Shown here piece by piece: positions 35,114-45,400 of a DNA stretch of 64,000 nucleotides. Each line of letters starts with the position of its first letter. Position 1 is the first letter of the stretch. The notes beneath the pieces were generated by a model, which made no database searches, had not been told where the DNA came from, and saw nothing but the letters and a program-made list of their open reading frames with translations. This DNA is from Siphlonurus alternatus (taxonomy: Eukaryota; Arthropoda; Insecta; Ephemeroptera; Siphlonuridae): NCBI GenBank assembly GCA_949825025.1, contig OX463783.1:14791628-14855627 (forward strand), written 5' to 3'. A program made the translations under genes and the position numbers.

Positions 35114-35468
35114 TTAAGGGTAAGGTAACGCCACCAATGTTAAAAAAAATCCCTCTCACAAAAATTCTGAAAAAAATTTAAAATGTTCTCCTCTATACCC
35201 CCTATCAGTACCTAAAATATCAGGTATACAAATACGATCTAGTTTTTGAGTTATAAATTTTTAAAGTTGACTACTTTAACATGGAGAAATGAAACTCCCA
35301 TGTTAAATTGGTCAACTTTAAAAATTCATAACTCAAAAACTAGATCGTATTTGTGTACCTGATATTTTAGCTACTGATAGGGGGTGTAGAGGAGAACATT
35401 TTAAATTTTTTTCAGAATTTTTGTGAGAGGGATTTTTTTTAACATTGGTGGCGTTACCTTACCCTTAA
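35114..35468. mobile_element. TTAA foldback MITE, GGGTAAG subfamily, intact
   Basis: TTAAGGGTAAGGTAACGCC pairs with GGCGTTACCTTACCCTTAA. The arms are almost identical (TATCAGTA..TAAAATATCAGG, CTAGTTTTTGAG) around an ATGGAGAAATGAAACTCCCAT loop. It is the best-preserved copy of this subfamily. Confidence 0.85.
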
Positions 35469-35574
35469 TACATAAATTATACTTTCTGGCACTGATGAGA
35501 TTAATATAGAAATATTAAGTTCAAAATTATGACAAAAATGACAGAGCCTAGGGCACGTATTTCGATGCCCTGCT

Positions 35575-35814
35575 TTAAGGGTAAGGTAACGCCACCAATG
35601 TTAAAAAAAAATCCCTCACAAAAATTCTGAAAAAAATTTAAAATGTTCTCCTCTACACCCCCTATCAGTAGCTAAAATATCAGGTATATAAATACGATCT
35701 AGTTTTCGAGTTATGAATTTTTAAAGTTAAATACTTTAACATGGAGAAAAAAAAATTTCAGAATTTTTGTGTGAGGGATTTTTTTTAACATTGGTGGCGT
35801 TATCTTACCCTTAA
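35575..35814. mobile_element. TTAA foldback MITE, internally deleted copy
   Basis: The left arm is nearly complete from TTAAGGGTAAGGTAACGCC through to ACATGGAGAAA. Most of the right arm is missing; only the terminal TTTTTGTGTGAGGGATTTT to CTTACCCTTAA remains. It lies about 100 bp from the intact copy. Confidence 0.8.
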
Positions 35815-36379
35815 CTTCGAAACTTAATTGACTCATTTGCAATATGAAGAGAGAATGAGTCCTTTCTCTATTGGCTTGCTGGAAATAAAATGTCTTAAAT
35901 GCCTATATGTGGGCATAAGAAAAGAGAGTACCACAATTTAACCAACCTAGTATTGGAAGGAATTTGGATTTCTTGTTAACTTAATTATAATTAATTCAGA
36001 AGTCTCTATTTTTTTTTTTTTTTTTTTTGTAATGAATTTACGGACTGCAGATATATATATAAAAAAAAAATGAGAAGGCTGATGATTAAATTAAATAGTT
36101 TATCATGTTTTATGAATTCATAAACATAACCTTCTACTTATATGCTGGGGCAAATTGAGGTTTAAATTATTCCTGAGAATTTCAAAATTATGCAGGGCCA
36201 GTTTAATTAATGAAATATAATATATAAAAATGATAACTAATCATGCTTACAAGATATACTCTTTCATAGCAATTAATATACATATTATGTTGGTTAATTT
36301 TAGAAAAAAATAGCATCAATTATTAATTAATGGATTCAGAGAGTTTAAAATAAAAATATGAACAAAATTGTTGTATTTA

Positions 36380-36560
36380 TAGAACTTTATTTTATTTTTA
36401 ACATTGAAATCCAATAAGAGAAAAATGATTTTTGGTGTTGAGACCGGCCCATTGAACAAATATATCCATTGTAACTTAACTAGCACCATGGCAGCTAGCT
36501 GGATCATAAATCATAAACAAAGACCTCCCAGCTATCAAGGTACAAAGTTTTGTTTATTAT
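36380..36560 (-). other. Possible terminal exon / 3' UTR of the VWDE-like gene
   Basis: On the minus strand a candidate acceptor (ACCTTGATAG at about 36533) is followed by a short phase-0 frame LGGLCL-stop. AATAAAATAAAG (about 36385-36400) would serve as poly(A) signal. Nothing better was found between 36.3 and 39.7 kb. No sequence homology supports it, so this is only a placeholder for the missing end. Confidence 0.15.
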
Positions 36561-36748
36561 TATTTTTTATTATTATTTCCTCATAATATATTATAATTAT
36601 AACAATATATTCCCTTGTGGGTATGCAACTTTTTATACACTTCAATATTTATGGTTGCATACCCAAACGGCGTATAGATTAGGACACATTATGAGGCTTC
36701 GAGTTTGTCAGAGCTAGACGTCGGACGTGTTTTTTTGTCGCTCCCGTC

Positions 36749-37555
36749 ATGGGGGTGGATCTAAGTGTGTGGCGCGCCAGAATAGGCAGCCACTGTGTTA
36801 GTGTTTCACGAGTGTGTTCACTTAAGAAAATTAACCTACTAAATGCATATAAATTTGAGTTCTACCACGGACTAATTACTGCAATCCTCCTGATCGCTGC
36901 CGGCATTGAGAGCAACCCTGGGCCAACAAACGATCCTGGAGTCTGCGCGTACATAAATGAGAAGTTCGCCGCGCTACGTTGTGAATTCAAGAAGGATATG
37001 GCAGCTCTCAGGTACCAGTTTGCAGCGCATGAAATTAAAAACAAAAATCAAATTGACAATTTACAGCAAAAAATTGAAAGCCTTGCCCATGACAATAAAA
37101 ATTTGAAAAACAAAGTTGCTAGTTTAGAACGACAACAACGTAAAAACAACGTGATCATATTTGGTATCCCTGATCCATTAAACTCCGAGTGCTGTAATAA
37201 TACAGTAAAGAACATTTGCGATAAAATGGACATGAAATTACCGGAAGGAGCTATTATAGATTCATTCCGTCTGGGCAAGGCAAAGGGGAACAGACCTATT
37301 CTATGCAAATTTTCAACTTTTTCTCAAAAACAAGAGCTTATGCAAAAGTCAAAGTCATGTGAGAATATTACTGTGTTGCATGACCTTACGAAACAAGATC
37401 GCATTGACCGTAAAAAGTTGAAACCAAAATTAGACAACGCACGTAGCAGGGGTTTCCGCGCTGTCATTAGAGATGGAAAACTTATTATAGATGGGACGGC
37501 ATTCAGTAAGGAGGATGCTGCAACAATACAGAGCGGTACAACTGACACATTATGA
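36749..37555 (+). CDS. LINE ORF1-like protein with N-terminal 2A-like motif (ORF1-only element)
   Basis: 268 residues from ATG to TGA with no interruption. Residues about 43-58 form a hydrophobic run (GLITAILLIAA) followed by GIESNPGP, resembling the 2A signature D-[VI]-E-x-N-P-G-P except for Gly at the Asp position. 2A peptides make the ribosome skip a Gly-Pro bond and are known at the N-terminus of some invertebrate non-LTR retrotransposon proteins. Residues about 90-130 form a Lys/Gln/Asn-rich coiled coil; from about 132, NNVIIFGIPD, DSFRLGKAKGNRPILCKF and a C-terminal RAVIRDGKLIIDG domain match L1-ORF1/transposase-22-type RNA-binding proteins. No endonuclease or reverse transcriptase frame follows, which is unlike normal 5'-truncated LINE copies. 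It lies between two convergent genes and could be a HAL1-like non-autonomous retroelement or a domesticated gene. Confidence 0.8.
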   Translation: MGVDLSVWRARIGSHCVSVSRVCSLKKINLLNAYKFEFYHGLITAILLIAAGIESNPGPTNDPGVCAYINEKFAALRCEFKKDMAALRYQFAAHEIKNKNQIDNLQQKIESLAHDNKNLKNKVASLERQQRKNNVIIFGIPDPLNSECCNNTVKNICDKMDMKLPEGAIIDSFRLGKAKGNRPILCKFSTFSQKQELMQKSKSCENITVLHDLTKQDRIDRKKLKPKLDNARSRGFRAVIRDGKLIIDGTAFSKEDAATIQSGTTDTL

Positions 37556-38186
37556 TGAAAATGTGCCTAATCATGGGTCAATTAATTTTAATTAATTAAT
37601 TGACAATAAAACTAAATTAAATTCGTTTTCAATTAATTCACAGCTTTAAAATGTGTGTTATAAATAATATAAAATATAATATTCAAAATTATATGTGTAT
37701 TGTAAAACTCTTAGATATTCATTGCAGATTTTTTTTTTTTTTTTTTCAAATTTATTCGATGTTAAGGTTCACTCTAGACTGCAGATTTGCTCCGTTCTGA
37801 AAAAAATTTATTTCTTCTTGTATTTTGGTGTTTTGAAACTTTTGAGTAATATTTCGAGAAGTATTCAATAGTGGATAATACTCGAAAATAGTGGGAGGGC
37901 ATAACTTATATATGGTAGACGATTGTCAATAATAAAATAGTGATTGTAAAAGTGAAATTCTATCATTGCAAAACGTACTATAATATTAGCTGAAATTTGA
38001 ATTAAATCATATTTATAGTTTTCTTTTCCATGTTCTCAAAATTAAGTTTAAATCTTACATTTTAAAAAATATAATTAACCTACATAAATTAGTTTTTATG
38101 TCATGTAATATGATGTCGAGAAATCAAAATGAATTTAACGTTAACCCGGGGGGCCGCCTCATTTGGTCTGCATGGCCTGGCCCTGC

Positions 38187-38245
<59 letters not shown>

Positions 38246-38247
38246 TA
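38187..38247. repeat. (TTTA)n microsatellite
   Basis: About 60 bp of perfect tetranucleotide repeat. A type-B 5S-SINE fragment (GAGGTGAGACTGAGGGAACC, about 38307-38365) follows. Confidence 0.9.
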
Positions 38248-38983
38248 ACATTATATTTACAAAGATACTTGGTGATACACCCTTATAATATGAGCTCGAG
38301 GCGGGTGAGGTGAGACTGAGGGAACCGAGGAAATCAAGACGGACACCTCTACTTAATTTTCCTATTAATTCATATGGAAATATTTATTTATTTTCACGCA
38401 GTCTATGGAACCATAATGGTGAACTAGAATTGTTTAATGAGTTAAAATTTCTTACAGTTTATAAAATTTTATATAAATTAATATTGCATTATATATATAT
38501 ATATATATATATATCTCAAAATCATAATGTATTTAATTAAAAATACATAATAAAATCAGGTATAGGTGTATAGTTTGTGCAGTCTCGATCAATTCTAGTC
38601 ATACATGAAACTACGAGATGCAAGACAATTAATTTTTTTACTATAGGTCAATTTCAACGTTTACACATAATAAAATAGCTCTTATCTAAAAGTTTTTTTT
38701 TTTTTTAATTATAAATGTTAATGTTTTTTATTTACAGTTGAATTGCTTTTATAGTTGTAATAAAGACAAGTGTTAAGGATTTTATTTAATAAAACAAAAT
38801 ATATGCGTTTCTTCATAATAAATTCTGATTTTATTTATTTTAAAAAAATGAATTGTAAATTTATGCATATAAGAATTATTGCAAATCAAACGGTTTTAAT
38901 TTCAACAATTTTCACTGCGGAACGCAAATCAATATATAGACCTGCTCTGTTATAATAGATTATATATGAAACTGGACGTGCAC

Positions 38984-39031
38984 TTTACAATTGCATTTAG
39001 ACTTACATGTAAGTCTAAATGCAATTGTAAA
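38984..39031. repeat. Perfect 48-bp palindrome
   Basis: TTTACAATTGCATTTAGACT continues to a centre at TACA|TGTA and is then mirrored exactly to AGTCTAAATGCAATTGTAAA. Arms are 24 bp with no loop. Function unknown. Confidence 0.9.
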
Positions 39032-39386
39032 TGAGCAGGTTTGATTCACAGAAACTTGTACAATATTTGCAACAAACGACAAAATGAATTAATATATTTT
39101 ATTATAAAATTTATAAATTAATAATTCCTGTAAAAGTTAACCTTTCTGGATGGATTCTGGAAAAGAAAATGACAATTATTAGAATTTCAAAATATTTCAT
39201 AATGTAATTAAGTTGCTGGCAAATGGATCTATTTTTATAAAGAAATTTAGTCTATTACTTAATTATTACAAATAAATACATAATAATTTAACCCCATATA
39301 AATAAGTATAATAATGAAAGTGAGAGGGAATTAAGCTTTAAAAGGGATCCAGAAATGTAAAAACGATAATTATATTAACATTTAGT

Positions 39387-39545
39387 CAGGCGCGGATCCA
39401 GAGGAGGGGGGGGGGGAGTCGAAATGTTGAATTTAACATGGGCAATATAGGCATTTTCCCCACTCCAAATTTTTTAACATCTTGGCCTTATGGAAGCAGC
39501 CCCTCCCCCCTCTTCCCCCGATTTTTTTTTCTTGATCCGCGCCTG
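39387..39545. mobile_element. hAT-like MITE with perfect 8-bp target duplication
   Basis: CAGGCGCGGATCCAG at the left and CTTGATCCGCGCCTG at the right. CATTTAGT occurs directly outside both ends (39379-39386 and 39546-39553). The interior of the 159-bp element is G-rich then C-rich, with TTAACATGGGCAATATAGG. An 8-bp duplication with CAG..CTG ends is typical of hAT elements. Confidence 0.85.
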
Positions 39546-39743
39546 CATTTAGTTATACACTGCATGAACAATATAACAATTAAGCAAACGTGGAATAAAA
39601 AGTATAGTAAAGGGAAAAAAAATAACGCCATAAACGTCACAAAATACATATACACGAGAATATAAATGTATAAATAATATAACTAACGAGAACTTAATGT
39701 GTGACATACATTATAATCATTATATTATTATAACATGACTTAC

Positions 39744-40565
39744 CTGATAAAACCAAACCCCTGCAGGTTTCAGAGTGTTGGATTTTGAATGACAAATGTT
39801 GGGTGCGACACACTTCAGACCTGAACCTTTGCAGCTTGGATTGCAGATTGCTGTAAATATTAAATTATGAAATGTGATACAAATTAATACAATTGTAACC
39901 ATATAAATTAATATAATTAGAAAAAAATAGAGCAATAAGTAATACATATTCTAATAAAAAAAAGAATGCACCCCATTAAGCGTATATAAAATTGTGGATC
40001 TTATTGCTGTGAAAATTTTCATGCAGTTTTACATAATTGAATAGTATACTGATATATCATGCACTTCCAAAATTCTGAGACTTAATTTTGGGAAGATTGT
40101 CATTCAATATAACTTTTTTGTTTCATGTTTGCGGGAAAATTAACTATACACTCACGTTTGCTGCACCTTCTGCCCCGGTACCCTCGGGGACACGAGCATT
40201 TGTTTGGTCGCCAACAAACCCCGCCATTCTCACATTGAGGATCACAAAGTGCTGCAACAGAACGAGGCAAAATTTCATGTCCCATTCAATTATTGTAATT
40301 TAAATGAAATTCGCGTCCACCACAGAAAGCTCAAAGTTCATGTTATATATTATACGTGACATCTATTTATTATTACTATATTATATCTTTTTATTTACCT
40401 ATAATTATGCTTTTATTTAAGCAATTAATGACAAAATCAAAGAATTAAAATGTACATTTTAATTATTTGACAAAATGAAGGTTTCAAAATGAAGGTTTCA
40501 AAATAAAGGTTATATTATTATAAATATTAATTATAACAAAAATCTGAAGGTTTAAAAATGCCACG

Positions 40566-40631
<66 letters not shown>

Positions 40632-40885
40632 AATTTAAAAAAAAATTGAAATTAACACTATATACTGTTAACTGCGAATATAAATTAATACAATCTCATC
40701 ATGTCGAAAACAAGAAGATAAAAAAAAAAATGTCACCTGTATGGCATGACGGTCCGCTCCATCCCCGTGTACATGCGCAGGTGTTATGCGCAACACATCG
40801 GCCTCCGTTCGCACACGGTGTTACGCAGCGCGGTGGAGTTGGGGAATGTGACGTCACTTCGTCACATCGTCCTCGACCTGAAGTC
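39744..40885 (-). CDS. VWDE-like exons 18-20: EGF domains
   Basis: Exon 18 (40885-40737): CVTPCANGGRCVAHNTCAC and TRGWSGPSCHT. Exon 19 (40251-40156): ALCDPQCENGGVCWRPNKCS, CPRGYRGRRCSK. Exon 20 (39850-39744): ICNPSCKGSGLKCVAPNICH, then KPAGVWFYQ, an EGF start that breaks pattern after four or five Cys. The introns break the phase-1 rule only at the exon 17/18 boundary (phase 2). These short EGFs of the C.P.C.NGG.C....C.C..G..G..C type are typical of VWDE and tenascin-like tails. Confidence 0.88.
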
Positions 40886-42377
40886 CTGTAATATTATTAA
40901 ATTAAGAACCTAATCTTCGCTCTAGTTCAATACACTTACCTCCAAGGACAGATGGAGCAGCGATACGAACCTGGACTTAATGTCATACAGGTAGCACCCC
41001 TGGGGCAAGGGTTGTTAGCACAGGGGTTGATGACCCTTGAGCACCAGGGACCAACATAGCCGGAGTCACAGCGACAGTTACGACCCGTTATACAGCGACC
41101 GTGAGACCCGCATGAGCATGACGTCGTTTCTTGTCTCTCGCAACGCCAACCTACGCGGGAAATTTGAATATGAGCACCAGTGACGTCACAGTAAACCACC
41201 AGAGTGACATCCGTGTCATATATTGATTTGGTCAGAAAAATTTACACCAATATGAATATATGTACAAAATAAGCTTTAATTACGCCTTCGCTGGCCACAC
41301 CATAAACAAAGCAAAAAGTTGTCAATTGTGCAGTCCCGAAGAGTGTATATTGCGAACTTTAAGCATCAGGCTTTGTAATTTTACGGTACACTCACCAAAG
41401 AATCCTCTTCTACAGACACACGTAACAAGACCATCGTGATTCTGTACACAAAGTCCATTGTTAAGACACGGACACTGCGAGACGACCAGCACGACTCTGA
41501 GGTTCGCACTGGCGTTGCACGAGTCCGTGACGACGAGAGAGAGGGCTCGTCTCGTCTCCTCGTGCGGTACTCTCCACTTTAGTTCTCCCTCTCTGCTCAG
41601 TCGGAGGTCCGGGGAGGGGTGAGCCAGGGCGAAGTGAAGTACGCCACCCTCAGGGTCTGATGCGGTGAAACGGTGGCTAAATTCATGTCCGGAGAAGGCG
41701 CGTAAAGAAATGGCGGTCACTGTCTCGTTCTGGGACGTGAAACGAGGAGGCTCGTTCACTGTAACAAATGTCAGGAAGATTTTATTTATTTATTGAATAA
41801 TGCATGGTCATGTGAGATTTGATTTTATACAGCTTCAATGCAAAATGTATATATATTATACTCTCGATCTGCTATATAAGACCAAAACAACTACATCGGC
41901 TTAAGAGGCGCCATGATACTGATATATTCTCTAAGACATGTAAGCCAGAATTTTACAACATTAACAAATAAATTTTAATTTCAAATTTTAAAAATAAATA
42001 TTACATTGATGAAAATGAAGCACGTACGTATGTGCTGTTGAAGATAAATAAAATTAATAAAAATTATATGTCCATATTAAATTACTAATTTATTTATTTC
42101 GGCCAATAAAATTAAGAAACATACAGGAGAGATTAAAATTGGGTGCGGATAACATACAAATCGTAAAAATTCACTGTAATTATAACAAATTAATTAAGTG
42201 CTTGGATTTATCCTATAATTTAAAGAGTAATAGACAGAAAATGATAAGTATTAAGTATATTATTATAGCAATAGGTAGCTTTAAATTCCATATTCTGAAA
42301 CAAAAAAATATTTGTTGTAGGAAATTATTTTAGCCTTTGCATTGAATATGGAGGAATAATTATTCTGGTTATATGGT

Positions 42378-42432
<55 letters not shown>

Positions 42433-45400
42433 TTACAATTAGCTTAATGGAAAGCACGGTTAAAAGTGTTTTTTCATGAGGCGGGATCAGTGGGAAAATC
42501 GCGTGCAATTATCAGCCAACCAGAACTCGAGATCCCGATTTTATCGCCAACAAGGCCGCGATATTGAAACAAGGGCGCCTTTTCCGCTCCTCTCGACATT
42601 ACTCTAAACTCTAATCCACCTTAACCTTCTGTAATATCATACAATTGCATATTCTCAACTCACGTGAGGTCCAGGTTGAGTTTGTCACGTCAGGCCGGCA
42701 CGTAAGGCACTGGTCCGCTGAGCTCGGCTCGTGAGCCGCATAGCACGAGCCGTCAATCACGCACACGTTGTCCCTCGTCTCACACGTTCTGCCGCCAGAG
42801 CAGCGCACACACCTTGAGTCGAGCACGAGGAGTGGGATGGAGTTGCTGTGCTCGCCGCCGGTGTTGCTGACCTGACCAGAAGAAGAGGATATTTAAGAGA
42901 TTTTTTGAGATGCTTTTACATAATCGAAAATTGCTAAAATATAGCTCTGTAAGAAAATCAAGACGAGCTTAGAGTTCCGTATTATAACAAATTTCAATTA
43001 TGTGAAAGCGCCTTTACGTGGAGTAGCAAGTTCTTGTGATTCGATGACCTATAAGAAGATATTGTCTTTTAATTTCATATTTACGACTAAATTTTTTTAT
43101 TTTATTGATGTAGATATGACTACAATAAGTAAAATTATTTAAATAAAATATAAACATCAGCAAATTTAACATAAAATAATGTTCAGTATAGTATATATAT
43201 AGGTAACTGAAATGCAAATTCAACAAAATTTAAATGTTAAACAATAAAAATACTTACCGATACAACGATAGACAGCGACTCCATCAGCGGGCTCATCTCT
43301 TGAGGTAACAGACAGAGCACGTGATTGGTGTTGACAAACTCGGCAGTGGTAGCAACGCTGTGATTGGTCCGCGCTGCCAATGTCATCCTGCACATTAGAA
43401 GCTTGGAACGAGCAAACCCTTCACCCTTCACCGATATTTTACTGCAACCACCTGGCCTTGCTGCGTCGCAGAGGCCGTCCGAAGCAATATCAGTAAGTTT
43501 AGGAGCCAATTCTGTAGAAAACACATATATTTTTTTTTAATATCGAGTATATTTAAAAAATTATTAATTTTCATGTTTTAGATCTGACACAATATGACCT
43601 CAGATTAACCTCTAACTTACCTGAGAGGAGACTGCAGTCATGTTTGGAAAACCCTGGGTCACAGATACAGCCCAGTTCTAAACAGACGCCATGACCCGAG
43701 CACGCTTCTGGGCAATTCAACACGTCAGCCAGGCCTGAGGGTACTGGCGCCTGCCACGTGTGCAGCTCGCACGTGTCCTCGAGAAGCGGCTGACTGAACA
43801 ACGCCCACCCGGCACCCTGAGACCGCACGTCTAAAAAAACAGTTGGTGTACCGTGAGATATTTGTTATAAAGGTAGTTAAGTTAGAGATAACACGCCCAA
43901 TGTTAATAACAATCCCATTCATGAAAATTATGAAAAAAAAAATAATAAAATGTTCTCCTTTACATACCTTATCAGTAGGTAAAATATCAGGTATACAAAA
44001 ACGAGCTAGTATTCGAGTTAATAATTTTTAAAGTTGATTAATTTAATATGGAAGTTCCATTTCTCCATATTAAATTAGTGAACTTTAAAAATTAATAACA
44101 CGAAAACTAGCTCGTTTTTGTATAAAGGTACACAAGGTATATGTATATAGGAGAACATTCCAAATTTTTGTCATAATTTTCATGAATGGGATTTTTATTA
44201 ACATTAAGCGTATTATCTCTACCTTAACATATATTAATTTAGACTGTGTGTAATTTTACCTGTGACACAAATCTGAATGGTGCTCATGAGGTCAGCAGGG
44301 GTTACGATTGGTGCACATGAACCTCCGAGACTAGAGTTTAGCAAAGCGCTGAGACAAATTGCATGCGCATCATGTTCTTCCAGGCCCACTTCACTTGTAT
44401 CAGATCTTATGGAGAGTCCCTCATGTGGCGTACCAGGACCAAGGTCCCATTCAACACCACGGCCCAGTCCTCGTGACCTAATTAAGTGACGTGAAGCACC
44501 ACGTGATGGTAGTGGCATCTCGTGTACTTCAAAGTAAACATCCGTTTCTGAAGTTAATGTCATACCCTGTGCGAAAAAAAAAAACAATTAAAATTAAATT
44601 AATTTTGTCATAATAAAAGTTGCCCACCAGAAAATATCGCCTTGAAGTTAGGCAACTTGTTCAGCATCAAAATAAGTTTGACTTTTATATTATTTTATTA
44701 TTATTTTTTTAATCAAACCTATTGTGGGTACTTCTACTTACTAATTACATACTACTTTGAAACCCCGAAACCTTAAAAAATTGAAAATTTGAAACCCGAA
44801 AAATTATCGGAATTCCGAAACCCTAACTTGAACGTTTTGCAGGCTCATCGGGAACGGGGGCGGTCACGGCCTTGCAATCCATCCCGGCATTTGCTTGTGA
44901 CTGAGGGAAACGTGGAAACCTCTTTGACATTTTTTATTATGTCATAAATTATTAAAATTAATTATATTAATTACCTGGTGGTCTACGATGTTGTAGGTCT
45001 GCTCGCTGCCCACCAGCGCCTCTTCCGTTATATCCAGGAAACTTCTGAGCAGGGTTGGAGTAGAGGGACTGACACATGAGCGGACACCACGGTCGGAGCA
45101 TTCGCACCACGAGTCCCGAGCAACGGCGTCCGTCTCGTGACGAGTGTGAAGTAAGCTCGTGGAGTCGGCAACTCTGCAATGACAATGGACAACCTTCAGA
45201 AAATTTGTCACTGCATGTTTGGATATAAAATTATATATACCGTCAATTTTCTTCATTTTTATAACCCTAATCTATATAAAATCCTTAAAATCATGATGCA
45301 AAACGCTATATATAAGCTGTGATGACGGCATTGTCATGTAAATATTTAACAAGCATTAATAAGCATAATTAAAAGCGTTTTATGAATATTACGTCAGTGT

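Noticed and set aside
44277..44489. Plus-strand frames opposite VWDE-like exons (also at 46374-46587 and 47726-47932)
   Set aside because: Antisense shadows of exons whose minus-strand frames splice in phase and carry domain motifs.
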